A stretch of DNA of 64,000 bases, taken from assembly GCA_948099385.1 (NCBI GenBank), contig CANUEZ040000213.1, positions 744,001 through 808,000 on the forward strand, given 5' to 3'. The notes below the pieces were generated by a model. That model was not told the origin of the DNA and ran no database searches. It saw nothing but the letters and a program-made list of their open reading frames with translations. The number at the start of each line of letters is the position of its first letter. Positions within the stretch are counted from its first letter, which is position 1. Positions 11,080-23,543 of this stretch are shown here, piece by piece. This DNA is from Fasciola hepatica (taxonomy: Eukaryota > Platyhelminthes > Trematoda > Plagiorchiida > Fasciolidae). Both the position numbers and the translations under genes were made by a program.

Positions 11080-12760
11080 TTCTGTCTCTCTTGTTAGCCT
11101 ACAGGCTTATCATTCATCTATATCAAAAATGAGCAAAACTTTGCTTGAGTGAGGTGCATTTCACTGTTTTCACTTGCATGCTGATACTTGCGTACGAATA
11201 TGAGTACCAAACAGGTAACCAGCTATTTGACTTCGAACCAGCTCAGCAATGAGTTCCATGTGATAAAGCTTTCACTTCCGTGAAAAATAGAAGAAACGTT
11301 TATGTACGCTTAATGGAATAAGCAAAGCTATATGCCGAATTTTCCTTACCATGAAAGACTTGCAGAATATGCATAGCATTAGAGTACAGTTAAAAGTGTT
11401 CTCTAAGAAAATTTACACAATCGTCTAAAATTACGGTGGTAAGTCAAATGAGGTCTTTTACAAATGTTTTGGCAAATTATGGCTTATCCGTAAACTTAAG
11501 TATCACATTCTTGCGGTGCAAACGGACAATACTTACTCACACAAATGTCAAACGAGACCATATTTAGGCATTGTTTTTGTCCCCACTGTGATTGCATTTA
11601 CTCATGGGCCTATTCAAACGCATTTTAATAGCACGTTACCATTTCCTGATCGTGGCAACAGTATCTGCGAGCAACAAACGTTCGTACTGGTACGAAAGAG
11701 GGCAACCTGAATAATTTGTACAGATCGAGACAGGACTCGAGATTTGAAAACGGAGAATAAACTGAGCTGGAGAGATTCGAATGGGAAACATGCTAAAACC
11801 TCGTTCCCTTGAAGTTTTGAGATTTTTTAACAAATAGGATGGAATTTCGACTTGATTATTTTTTTACTATGCTGTGAGCAGCTAATTTGCATGAAACGTT
11901 AGTAATTTTTGAAGTTCGCCCCAGAATACGTGGTAAATCAGGAAAAAAAATATTCAATTCGAATGAGTTCAACCACTGACTGACAAATGGTAACCAGTTT
12001 CTATTCCTGTATTCCTCAGTAATGTCTTGATGAAGAATCCCAAATCTGATACCGAAATTATTGGCTTCAAGAACTGGCGTAGGTCGCAGTTTAGGAGGAA
12101 GGTTTTCATTAGTTCGCATGTACTAATGGTGACATCTCGGCTGATGATGAAAAGTTTGTCCCCTGAATTCCAAGCTCACTAATCAGAGGTTGTTGAAGAC
12201 GCGCAGGCATACGATTTCAGAATTCTCCGGGAACCTCACACTTCTATCCTGTTGAACAACAGTAATTCAGTGTCGGGTAACAATATGCGAAAATTCAACT
12301 CAAATCGGTCAACAAACAAAACTAGACTTGTGATCTCCGAATTCCGCTACAGATTCGCGGAAGTAAAATAAACCGAGTAGTGAAGAATATGTTACCAAAA
12401 CGAAAGTGTACCACATGTCTCCGACACTGATACCAATTTAAACCATGAGCACCGACAAGTCAAATCAGAACGTTTCCAACATAAGCCTTACTTCCTGAAT
12501 AGGCCCCAATGAGAAGCGTCATATACTGAGTGATCCGATAAGGCAGAAGTATGCTGACGACTATGGTCAGGTCACAACGGATAAGACAATTTAAAAGTGG
12601 CGTATTTTCAAATTGATTCGTCCAAAAAAATACTAAAATAGTAACGAGAAATAGGGAAGCTCGAGTCTCATTCGCAAAACGATTCGTATGAGAAAAACTG
12701 CCGTGGGGCTCGATTGAATTGTTTTGATCGTTTGATCGATAAATGAGGTCAGGAGTGAAT
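11080..12760. other. Mostly non-coding; possible decayed PLE tail
   Basis: No clear gene. The part nearest 12760 continues the minus-strand family A nuclease in a decayed form. Copy 2 (38590-40560) carries about 280 bp extra at about 39310-39590, flanked by GTTCCC on both sides; copy 1 keeps one GTTCCC, which suggests a microhomology deletion in copy 1. Confidence 0.45.
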
Positions 12761-12779
12761 AATCGATTAGAATGTATCG

Positions 12780-14160
<1,381 letters not shown>

Positions 14161-14176
14161 TTGAGTTCCTTTTGGC

Positions 14177-14459
14177 TTCAGTAACTTTGAAGTGGTCAGG
14201 CACGATGTCGTGCTGACGTGCGATAAAAGTCAAGTGTTGTGTTCAGTATTCACTCTCCACTGTTGCTATCTAGAGTCAAGGCTGGTGTCGGGGCGCATCC
14301 CGGACCGGACAAAGCACACCACCGGAGGGACTGTGGGACAGATGACAACACCGCCACGAACCGGTATTGGGGGATTTGCATCCGAAGTAAAGGAAGACTT
14401 GAAGACAGTCTGCAGGATTTGGATCGTCTTTTTCTCTTTTTTTTGTCAGGGGGGAGGAG
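14177..14459 (+). pseudogene. Chimeric LTR unit 1, gag 3' remnant and polypurine tract, copy 1
   Basis: A PLE fragment ending TTTTGGCTTCAG joins sequence TAACTTTGAAGTGG from the distal gag-like frame. Compared with copy 2, about 920 bp are missing; both break ends carry TCAG. The remnant runs into the purine tract AGGGGGGAGGAG (14448-14459), which abuts the LTR. Confidence 0.7.
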
Positions 14460-14751
14460 TGTTGTGAGTGTATATACTACTTATTAAGTAGTTGATTGCT
14501 GAAGGCGGAACTATCGTCATTCGTGGATTACCAAAGCCGCTATGCCCAAGAGACCGAACGCAAGAAGGTGAACAGCAACAGGCGAACCGCACAACTGCTT
14601 CTCCGTCGGATGGTGACTGTCTCCAAGTGAAGGGGAACGGTGACTTTCCAAACAAGCATGTTTGTAACGTTTGTTTTGTTTTGTCGATGTCCGAACGAGC
14701 TATTGGCAATAAACAACCTAGTCACCCAGGCACGTCTTGTAGATTATAACA
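14460..14751 (+). mobile_element. LTR (292 bp) of chimeric unit 1, copy 1
   Basis: Starts TGTTGTGAGTG and ends GATTATAACA, so it has TGTT...AACA ends. A purine tract ends directly before it. It holds TATATA near its start and AATAAA at 14708-14713. All five LTRs of this family in the window are exactly 292 bp. The PPT/LTR layout is the usual LTR-retrotransposon 3' end. Confidence 0.85.
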
Positions 14752-14982
14752 GTAGTAGTAGTAGTAGTAGTAGTAGTATTGGTCCTAGTGGCACTCCGGG
14801 TTTGTGTAGTTTCGGTAAACCATACAGTTGTGCAATTTGAGTTCCTTTTGGCTTCAGATGGTTAGCTGTGCTTTCATCAATGAAGTGTCCTTCTAGTAGA
14901 AACTGTACTTCTGTCGATATCTGTTGTTCTAGTTCTTTAGGGTCTTCACAGTCATCTTCGAGTACAAACTTGCTGGGATCAT
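14752..14982 (-). pseudogene. PLE family A fragment inside the array, copy 1
   Basis: About nine TAG units, then the antisense of the PLE stretch SKFVLEDDCEDPKELEQQ through HLKPKGTQIAQLYGLPKLHK. It begins directly at the LTR end and stops at GATCATGA, where the gag-like sequence starts. It is a duplicate of the host PLE segment. One base change creates TANH in place of TAHH. Confidence 0.8.
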
Positions 14983-16059
14983 GACGATCACCAGCTGGGA
15001 GTTGGTACGGACCCGCTGGTGCACGCCGTCGCGCTCCGCTCACTCCTGGAACGTGCGTTGCCAACGCTAGATGAGGCGTCACGGGCAGACCTGGTGGCAG
15101 ACCGATGTGTGGATAGTCTGCCGGAGCCCTTGCGTTGGATGGTACGCGTCGCCCGTGCCGGCCGTTCACTGAATTTGGTCCAGCTCGCGGACGTGGCTCG
15201 AGAACTGGCCATGCTTGACGTACCTGTGGTCAATACGGCCCATGTCGGAGATTCATGGAAGGACGTCGAACTTGTGGGGGAGAATTATGAACTGGACCTT
15301 TCGAACCTGGAGGACGAACCAGTGAAAGCCGAAAAGTTGGAAGAAACCGAGTTTTCTTGCTGTGGAAACGTGGAATCTATCTTATACGAACAGCCTGAAA
15401 TCCCGAAGGATATTGAAGGAAGTATACCGGAAACATTTCTGCTGGAGACTTCAATCACTACTGATGAGGTGGAAGATGTCGGAAAACTGAACCGTACCTC
15501 TGAAAATATGGAAAACTGTAACCGGGATTGCTCTGAAAGTCAACCTGATGATGGTGGAAACGAAGACATGTCATTTGCTCCAGTCTCCATTGCATCGAAA
15601 GACAACGGGTCATGTCTTGCGCAATGTGAAACCAAGACGCCGTTCAAAGTGGATACAGAAGACGTTTACCCCTACCTGAGCAAGTGCCGGGTGAGGAAGT
15701 CCAACCTTATGCATCCCGAATGGAGACTGCTGGAAGTCATATCCAGGATGATAGGGGAATGACACAACGCATGGTGCTCAGTAACTTTGAAGTGGTCAGG
15801 CACGATGTCGTGCTGACGTGCGATAAAAGTCAAGTGTTGTGTTCAGTATTCACTCTCCACTGTTGCTATCTAGAGTCAAGGCTGGTGTCGGTGCGCATCC
15901 CGGACCGGACAAAGCACACCACCGGAGGGACTGTGGGACAGATGACAACACCGCCACGAACCGGTATTGGGGGATTTGCATCCGAAGTAAAGGAAGACTT
16001 GAAGACAGTCTGCAGGATTTGGATCGTCTTTTTCTCTTTTTTTTGTCAGGGGGGAGGAG
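14983..16059 (+). pseudogene. Gag-like frame of chimeric unit 2, copy 1 (frameshifted)
   Basis: The frame is open from the junction but has no ATG until the internal WMVRVAR. The visible part reads HAVALRSLLERALPTLDE, ADRCVDSLPEPLRWMV, RSLNLVQLADVARELAML, like the C-terminal capsid half of Ty3/gypsy Gag. An acidic stretch follows (SNLEDEPVKAEKLEE onwards). One C is missing near 15670 (ACCCCTACC against ACCCCCTACC in copy 2), which shifts the frame; the rest lies in another frame at 15684-16067. No protease, RT or integrase is present. A non-autonomous, N-terminally truncated gag. Confidence 0.65.
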
Positions 16060-16351
16060 TGTTGTGAGTGTATATACTACTTATTAAGTAGTTGATTGCT
16101 GAAGGCGGAACTATCGTCATTCGTGGATTTCCAAAGCCGCTATGCCCAAGAGACCGAACGCAAGAAGGTGAACAGCAACAGGCGAACCGCACAACTGCTT
16201 CTCCGTCGGAGGGTGACTGTCTCCAAGTGAAGGGGAACGGTGACTTTCCAAACAAGCATGTTTGTAACGTTTGTTTTGTTTTGTCGATGTCCGAACGAGC
16301 TATTGACAATAAACAACCTAGTCACCCAGGCACGTCTTGTAGATTATAACA
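16060..16351 (+). mobile_element. LTR (292 bp) of chimeric unit 2, copy 1
   Basis: Same as the LTR at 14460 with a few substitutions. The purine tract AGGGGGGAGGAG (16048-16059) precedes it and about nine TAG units follow. Confidence 0.85.
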
Positions 16352-17444
16352 GTAGTAGTAGTAGTAGTAGTAGTAGTATTGGTCCAAGTGGCACTCCGGG
16401 TTTGTGTAGTTTCGGTAAACCATACAGTTGTGCAATTTGAGTTCCTTTTGGCTTCAGATGGTGAGCTGTGCTTTCATCGATGAAGTGTCCTTCTAGTAGA
16501 AACTCTACTTCTGTCGATATCTGTTGTTCTAGTTCTTTAGGCTCTTCACAGTCATCTTCGAGTACAAACTTGCTGGAATCATGAAGAACACTTTCCATCT
16601 TCTTCTCATAATCATTCCGATCGATCAGCATTGCTCCGGACCCCTTGTTTGGGGCGTAAAACTAACAAATCAGGTCGCAACTGTAGCTCTTCAATGGCGG
16701 ATGTGAATGTGCTCAGCGTTGCTTTGAACCAAGTCTCCGCATCGTTTCAAGTTGGTTTGACTATTTGTAGTTGTTCGAATGGATATTCGAAGTGCGCCTG
16801 TCTTCATGCTGTGTAATTTACTCGGTGGTATGCACAAACGTAGACCAAACGAAAGAGCCTGTAGTTGAAGTTCATTCGTGCAACCGATGACAAATTGATC
16901 ACAAACTTTTCTCGTTGTTTCGGAAAATTTGGTTCGGCTAACTTGTGAACGATGGAATTGTGAAGCTTGTTAAATGTACAAAGTTTGGCTTTTCGTATGA
17001 TTTCCATGCACAAATTGGTAAATTTGATTCGGCTAACGAGGCTCAGTTCGTCAAGAATTATTGATCATTCGATGCACTTGGTCTGAAGGGTCGTTAGATT
17101 TTCTTTATAATCATCAATCTGACATCACATCAAACGTCTCAAATTCCTGGTAGAGGCACATATCTTATTCCTCCGTAAGCGTTTGCAAAACGTAATCGGG
17201 TATCTGTTGCAACGGACACACTTTGTTCCAGAAAATTAATACAAACTCGAATCGTGGCAATTTTACATATCAATCTGACTAGGTCATCGAGAGACCTAAT
17301 GGTTGATTTCGGGAGACGAGATCTGAGGAAATTTAGGCATGCTTTTCCCGAAATAATCTTGAAAATAAAAGCCACAGTTGCAACATTGCACGATTCATGT
17401 CCGGGACGATTTCGCTGCATCTCAACATGGTGCACACTGCACAA
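16352..17444 (-). pseudogene. PLE family A 5' half, copy 1
   Basis: Minus strand, N-terminal part of the family A protein up to the microsatellite. In order: an unrecognised leader (17139-17444), NELQLQALSFGLRLCIPPSK (about 16875-16815), then TSAIEELQLRPDLLVLRP, NKGSGAMLIDRNDYEKKMES (the PLE signature, usually DKGNGVVVxxRxDY), SSKFVLE, and GLPKLHKPGVPLGPI. Frameshifts occur near 16790 and 16650. The remaining RT and nuclease lie at 12780-14160. Confidence 0.8.
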
Positions 17445-17529
17445 CCATACTGTTTATATAAGTTCATGTAAAACCATAATTTTCGATAAATATAGGAGAA
17501 ATTTCAATAGTCAAGTTACGTCACCATGG

Positions 17530-17806
17530 TAAAGACACATGAACAAAGAACTGTTTCTGTTGACACAATATTAGGTTTCCATCAATGTATGGCAGCCGTT
17601 TGAACAAACCTCAAAAGCCTGGTATTCTTTGCCACGTAAATGACCCGAAACGCAGTACTTCGGTCAGCTGGATGTTGCGTCATCAGAAGATGACGAGCGA
17701 CGGCCGACGACGGGATCTTATGGTTTCGAACGTTGTCATTGTGCCTTTGATCTGACCCTGATTGCATCACAAAACGTTGTACCCATTTTGGAATATGTTC
17801 AATCAC
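17530..17806 (-). pseudogene. PLE GIY-YIG C-terminal tail, copy 1
   Basis: Minus-strand frame starting EHIPKWVQRF, then PSSAVARHLL and FRVIYVAKNTRLLRFVQ. These are the conserved end of PLE nucleases (REHIPxWL; SSxAxHLL; FKVIYxxxNxxLLRFxEA). On the minus strand it lies upstream of the family A 5' half in the same orientation, so two PLE pieces sit head to tail, the arrangement that produces the pseudo-LTRs of PLEs. Confidence 0.7.
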
Positions 17807-17879
17807 TCGGTATTTCTGTCTTGTTTTTCATGAATACGTCTAACATAAGACGTTCCCACCTTGCCTCATGGGTGATGGT

Positions 17880-18324
17880 TTATCAATTGTTTCCTCAGAT
17901 CTTTTTTCAGCATTCGAATATCTATTCGAACAACTACAAATAGTCAAACCAACTTGAACAGATGCGGAGACTTCGTTCAAAGCAAAGCTGAGCACATTCA
18001 CATCCGCCATTGAAGAGCTACAGTTGCGACCTGATTTGTTAGTTTTACGCCTTAACAAGGGGTCCGGAGCAGTGCTGATCGATCGGAATGATTATGAGAA
18101 GAGGATGGAAAGTGTTCTTCATGATTCCAGCAAGTTTGTACTCGAAGATGACTGTGAAGACCCTAAAGAACTAGAACAACAGATATCGACAGAAGTACAG
18201 TTTCTACTAGAAAGACACTTCATCGATGGAAGCACAGCTCACCATCTGAAGCCAAAAGGAACTCAAATTGCACAACTGTATGGTTTACCGAAACTACACA
18301 AACCCGGAGTGCCACTTGGACCAA

Positions 18325-18365
<41 letters not shown>

Positions 18366-18540
18366 ATTATAATAATAATACTACTATTATCTTTCTATCT
18401 ATCTATCTATCTATGACAAATTCACCACAACACGAATTGGCCAAATGGCTGGAGAAACTGCTCGAGCCAGTTCATAAATCAATGGTCAGACACACTATGA
18501 AAGACAGTTCAGAAGTAGTAAAGCTTTTGGACCAGATCAC
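17880..18540 (+). pseudogene. Inverted PLE family A 5' fragment, copy 1
   Basis: Plus-strand copy of the family A N-terminal half: LFSAFEYLFEQLQIVKPT, then EELQLRPDLLVLRL, NKGSGAVLIDRNDYEKRMES, GLPKLHKPGVPLGPI, about 13 leucines from (CTA)n, ATA and TCTA units, then MTNSPQHELAKWLEKLLEPV to about KLLDQI, where it breaks off. It is inverted relative to the copy at 16352-17444. The TCTA run shifts the frame here. Confidence 0.8.
18327..18413. repeat. (CTA)n(TCTA)n microsatellite in inverted PLE, copy 1
   Basis: About 13 CTA units, an ATA-rich part, then TCTA units, at exactly the same point of the PLE RT as in the other family A copies. Confidence 0.95.
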
Positions 18541-19303
18541 GCTTTGGTCGCCTTAGATTATGAAAGAATTTGGAGTTCTGAATGCAAGTAGTCGCCCTTA
18601 ACTAGGTTCAGTTTTGAAGCGACCCTCGCCAAACAGTTAGCCTTGCAATTGCTCTGTCAATACTTTTGAAAGTGAGGGTTGATTGTAGCATAGGCTAGTG
18701 TTCTTCAACGGTCCGTCAGTGTAGCAAGGCAATCGAATGATATGTTTCGTCAAGTTCCACAAGAGAACGAACAAAATGGGGCAGTAAAACACATCATACT
18801 GTTCTCTAGTTTGGCATTTTTGAAACCACAGACCATTCCAAAATCCGTCCTATACAACTGTTTCTTACCTCACTTGATTCTCTAGTGAATATGAAGCTTT
18901 CTAAGGTGTCCGTCTGTATCTGCACGAAGATGCTGAAAGCAAAACCCCGCTGGATGGCCGACTTTAGGTAATTTATCCTTCGCTGAAAGGCCTAAAGGTT
19001 AACGTCCTAAAGCAGGTTATACAGCTTGCTACACAGAAATGCTGTGTGCATACCAAAAGAGTCGCATCCTCATTGCATAAACATTAATTAGTGACCAGTT
19101 GAGAATAGTTCACAGCTTTAAGCAAGTCATTATGGGAGTTATAACGGTTGTTGTGGGAGACCAGTGGAGAGACCAGTCACATGAAGGGCACTGGAAGCCG
19201 GACTAACTTCCTTCAGCTTATTACCCTTGTCTCTGCCACAAAATGTGACCATACACGGAAGGACGAATGTACTGCGCTAAGATATGTAATCTTTTACTTC
19301 AAG
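18541..19303. other. No firm gene
   Basis: Sequence after the PLE breakpoint, shared with 48885-49654. A short frame from 18890 (MKLSKVSVCICTKMLKAK) ends at a donor-like TTTAG|GTAATT, but copy 2 has an extra base that shifts it. Confidence 0.4.
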
Positions 19304-19474
19304 GTTGCTAGACCTGGGAAATGCCCTTTTTCCTCTGTCGTGAGGTATTGCGGGCACCATATCACAGCGGATACGTAATCTAACATTGCCTTCGTCATGT
19401 TACTTCGTGTTTTCATTTTTAGTCATCTTAAATGCCGTGCCGATACAATATGCTTTATCGGGCCTAAAGCTTGA
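19304..19474 (+). pseudogene. Candidate WAP-type four-disulfide-core exons, copy 1
   Basis: Exon 1, 19304-19374: after an acceptor-like TTTTACTTCAAG it reads VARPGKCPFSSVVRYCGHH and ends at donor-like GATAC|GTAATC. Exon 2 from 19423, after TTTTCATTTTTAG, restores the frame and reads HLKCRADTICFIGPKA, then TGA. The pattern GKCP...C...C-x5-C-x5 matches a WAP domain up to the place where CC is expected; here Ala-stop follows. WAP proteins are secreted and often inhibit proteases. The copy looks truncated. Splicing is inferred. Confidence 0.35.
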
Positions 19475-21083
19475 AGCATTGAAAGTAAGCCTGTTTGTTA
19501 ATTGACGTTCTAATATACGTTAGACTACGACTTCAAAGAAGACTGCCACCTTTTTAGTTTCTTCCCAGGGATTACCTATAAGCTTCCCTCACTACTTATA
19601 ACCCTATTTTCCAGGATGTTCATCTTTCCAACGGAAGGGACAGATTCCATGAACATAACAGTTGACGGTATATTTAGTGGTTGCAGATGACCACTTTGAA
19701 ATCGGGAATGGATTAGTCATATACCAGTCAGGAATTGTAACAAGTGTTATCTACCTTGGAATATGAACACGGGTAACATCTTTCAGGACAGCCACGAGCT
19801 AAAGATTCCAAATACGTAGTACAAACTTTGCACCGCATTGATTGAGGGCTTGAATTTAGAGTTTCTTTTTCCAAGTCTTTAGCACGACGACCTTGCTCAA
19901 ACAAAACTCAGAACGTGTGGATATACCCTAGGGAATAAATATTTCGATTACTGATAGGTGCGTATCCTTTCTCATTTAAGGAGAACTTATTCAGCATGGA
20001 AAGACAAACAGACTAATTTACAATTTGTCCTGCAGGTTCACAACAGTTTAACATTTATAAAATAAATCATTTTTACTTTAGGGAAATTGCGCTCGGGTTT
20101 ATGAACATACCTCTTGGAATATGACTGTTTAGCTCTAAACCGAGGACCAGAAAGAGAACAGCAACTGACATGTTTGCTCAGCAAGTTTGAAACTGACAAG
20201 AAGGATGATAATGTTATTAAATTTGTTTTGCCTAATATATTCCGCTATAACGAGCGTATCCAATAGAATCGTGTGTGCGAATAATCACGTGAACGGTAAC
20301 GGAACGAATGATGTTTGCCGGTAGATCGTCCAACGACACACTCCGTTCAAAATGACCCAGGAAAGTGCAGTTCCTCTGCCGTAGATTTATGTAATTTTCC
20401 CCTTCGTTTTTCAAGCTTTCATAGTAAACACTTGTACACACCCACACCCGTACTACCGAACGAATAGCATCGGACTGTTCAACCCACTGCTCGGGTCATT
20501 GTGATTAATCCATCAAGTACTGAACAACTCCTTTCGCCCAAATCAATTGTTTTGATTTCTGCGCTCTCATCGAATCATTCAAACTAATAAATTTTCCATT
20601 TATTTGAAGTATTGGAAAACTCTGTCTAGGATACCAGGAATCATTTCTATCACAACCTCAATGAAAATTTCTATTGATTCATGAAAACTCATGCTGCAGA
20701 GAGAAAATTCTTTTCACTTCATCCTTTAAGCATTTACTACGTAGTACGGAGTAACTGGGAATAAATATAGTTCTAGATAATATGATCTATCATTTGCAAA
20801 TAGTTCTAGATAACAGGGTTGAATAAACATGCAATAAGTCCGAGGTCTTTACTACATACTAAAATCTAATGATCCTTTTCAATTCTGGTGTGAAATTATA
20901 TGTGAATTGTGTGGCCAGTAAGAAGGAGTAGACATGTGCTAAAGTTGGGTGCGTGAAATGTCATAAGATTGATGAGTTTGACAATAGAAAGTACAGAGGG
21001 AAACTCTTGTTATGGCCACGGAAACAACAACAACGATTCCACAAGACCGTCCCACGAAACTGTTATTGTTATTGCCGTGGCTC
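19475..21083. other. No firm gene
   Basis: Shared with 49826-51444. Contains splice-like signals (for example TATTTTCCAG|GATG near 19615) and a 71-codon minus frame at 20232-20447 with one residue change in copy 2, but nothing I can name. Confidence 0.4.
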
Positions 21084-21300
21084 TCACCTTCGAACTTCTA
21101 CGGCTTCTGCCATCAAGCGTAACTGCCTACGTGGTCGTTTGCTGTGAACTGCACAAGTGGTCAGGACCGTTACCGAATCGATTGGCTGTCTACTATCAAA
21201 CAAGTGTTGCAAGATTGTGTCTTTGATAGTGTGAACTGTTCCCTTGCGAAGAAGGATAGGAAAATGTCCTTCTGTCTCAGGGAACGACAAACATACCTGT
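21084..21300 (-). pseudogene. Possible PLE GIY-YIG C-terminal tail, copy 1
   Basis: Minus frame with TIKDTILQHLFDSRQPIDSV and LRLMAEAVEVRR. It resembles the end of PLE nucleases (xIAxHLLDSGHxxD...LRFAEAxAIRR). The upstream YIGR core is not visible. Weak but consistent with the locus. Confidence 0.35.
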
Positions 21301-21489
21301 CTACGGGATTATTGTTTGAATGAGTGCAAAAGTAATTACAACTGGTTCCTGGGCCCGTGAATAGTTCGCAAATTCGCCTACTTCAATAATTACAAATATT
21401 CGTTTCTCTTTGCAACCTTATTTTTTTCCTTTGGGTAAATAAGATTTGTCATTTACACGGGCTTCGACATTTATTCTTCTTCTACATAG

Positions 21490-21606
21490 AAATTTCATAT
21501 TCCCGGAGCCGTCTCACATTTCTACATGAGTTTTCGCATCGAATGCATCACGTCACTGGCGGATGATCTCTTATTTATGGTTATCTTTGGTTCATTGTTT
21601 CGACTT
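21490..21606 (+). CDS. Candidate exon a, copy 1
   Basis: A 39-codon frame follows an acceptor-like TTATTCTTCTTCTACATAG. It reads KFHIPGAVSHFYMSFRIECI, then TSLADDLLFMVIFGSLFRL and a stop. Copy 2 (51851-51967) has the same protein and a different stop codon. A donor-like ATG|GTTATC would leave phase 0, matching exon b. The SLADDLLF piece could also be a reverse transcriptase ADD box. Function unknown. Confidence 0.3.
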
Positions 21607-22305
21607 TAAGCGCTTTTGTTTCCCATCTGATATAAAAGGAGTGGCCACTTTTGAAGAAATCATAATTTTGTTGCTATACTTGTGCTCCGTATTAACCCAC
21701 TTCCACCTGAACAGATGCGTTGGGATCTCTAGTCTCACAGTGAATTTACAATAAATCACAGGTCTTTCATATCTACTATGGGGCTGGTTTTACTCTATAA
21801 GCAAAAGTACCAATAAAACCTATGAAATCCTTTCGCTGTTCGAACAGGTTCGTGATAGAAAATCTGTTAGGCTCTGCCCACCTGTCTGATCTGGGTAGCC
21901 TGTGTACTCTGTCAGCATGACGAACTAAGTCTTATTGACTGATTCGGGGAACACAACTTTGGTTGTTTCGTAAGACATGTTTCACCATTATTTTAATGAC
22001 CCGGTGTTTTTGAACAAACATATTGTCACCCCGGGAGCAACAAATAAAATTATGCTGCCAATCCCGATAAACGGCTGATTTTAACCTTACAGCCGGATTT
22101 CTGAACGTAATTTGTGAAGTAACGATAGGCTGTAAAATGACTTCGACTACTCTAAACTGAGGTCAGTAGTTTCGGCTTTTGCTGAAGGTGTAAAATAACT
22201 CTACCATTGATCCCGACAGATATAATTGAATACTCGCTGAGTTTGAGCTTTTATTTGTATTTTCTGCTTTCTCATCTTGTGTGGGCTCTTACCATTTATT
22301 TCTAG

Positions 22306-22456
22306 AGTAAAATTCGTTTGCGGATTCAGTCTTGTAAGTATGTTCCTCCGAAAGACTTACGAATAAACTGTGTGGAGCAGACCCCAAAGATACAGACGGC
22401 CAATACACTCACAAGGAGAGCGCTGGCAGTATTTGACCCGAGTCGAATCATCACAG
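22306..22456 (+). CDS. Candidate exon b, copy 1
   Basis: 151 bp between acceptor-like CATTTATTTCTAG and donor-like ATCACAG|GTATGT. Open in one frame: SKIRLRIQSCKYVPPKD, then TLTRRALAVFDPSRIIT, ending in phase 1. Copy 2 (52667-52817) differs by one base (Gln to His). Joining to exon c keeps the frame. The FDP piece faintly recalls BEL/Pao RT, but the rest does not fit; function unknown. Confidence 0.35.
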
Positions 22457-23402
22457 GTATGTGAATTGCCGGGTCATAGCAGAATGTTTTTTTACAATGA
22501 AATATGAGCTTTTCTGATCCACCAGTTAGTGGTTTATACTTCTCGGGTGTGAACTGCTAACGACCGAGTTCTACGCGTAACGGTTGACCTTTCCCAACTG
22601 AACCTTGTCTATTCATAAGATATGGGCTTAGGGCTATTTCACGAAAATCTCACAGTCAAACTGGTGTATGACGCTCCAGTAGTTCTCAAGGGCAATGTCA
22701 AGTGGGTTCTCCATACGATGGTGTTGATATGACCGGGATTTTGAGACCTCGGAACTGCCGTATACAAGTGTGGAACTCATAATGCTGCACCTTTGATTCA
22801 AGTTTCATTAAGGATTCAAAGCATCTGAAGTGCAGCTGATAGCGAAACAGCTGTGACGTTCTTTCGTGGAGTTCCAGTGGGTAATAAGCGTTGACACTAG
22901 ATGCTGAATCTTATCGTATAAGAGAAACTAGCAAAGTATCACATGGATAATTTTTACATGGTCGGACTGATAACTGAGAGTTAGTATCACAATAATTTAA
23001 GGCACGTCTTCATCGCTCAAGTTATACTTCCGAATACCAGTGAAGGGCAACTGGGAGAAAGCACTATTTGAAGGTAATTTATTCAGGCCGCTATTTTAGA
23101 AGTGTTATGCTTTTTTCATTCGAAAACATGACTCATGTCATTCATTGAAACGATCCAGGATAAAAAACAAGCTTGATTTTGGTGTTTTATCCAAGGTTTA
23201 TTTACATCACGTTGTATAAATCAAGCATACAAAAGCCATTCTTGTTTCGTTTTTCCCGTGTTAACTGACTTTTCTGAATTTTTATAATGAGCTACAATGA
23301 GGTAAGACGTTCACTAACAGAGTTCACGTTGAAGCTGTAGTAAATCATGAAATCGATGGATCAGGGACCTGCAGGGATGGTTTTGTGAGTTGTTCATCCT
23401 AG

Positions 23403-23543
23403 AAGAGATCCATTTCTCCATGATGTTTGCCTTTTTGGTTCGGCTGCTTGTGATCTGGCTGTTTGATCAGATCTGCCAAGCCAGAAGTGTTCTTCGTCTA
23501 GTTCGACCAAATCACGACCGCTCTCAGTCCGTGTTTAAACCAG
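23403..23543 (+). CDS. Candidate exon c, copy 1
   Basis: 141 bp between TTCATCCTAG and AAACCAG|GTTAGT. Its first two bases complete the codon left open by exon b. It reads EIHFSMMFAFLVRLLVIWLF, a probable membrane segment, then DQICQARSVLRLVRPNHD and on to SQSVFKP, ending in phase 1. A short terminal exon at 23855-23880 after CTTATAACAG would add IGFCLVV and stop in frame. Copy 2 differs by Arg to Gln. Expression evidence is needed; the product is unknown. Confidence 0.35.

Noticed and set aside
14446..14709. Frames inside the 292-bp LTR (87, 85 and 61 codons)
   Set aside because: They repeat in every LTR copy because the LTR repeats; they overlap on both strands and match no protein I know.
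14779..14800. A tRNA primer-binding site TGGTCCAAGTGG just after the LTR and TAG tract
   Set aside because: It lies about 25 bases from the LTR end and is simply the antisense of the conserved PLE codons for PLGP, so the match to a tRNA 3' end is most likely chance.
14988..15233. Arg/Ser-rich minus-strand frame opposite gag
   Set aside because: Low-complexity antisense of the GC-rich gag start; also seen at 42152, 43746 and 45341. No independent evidence.
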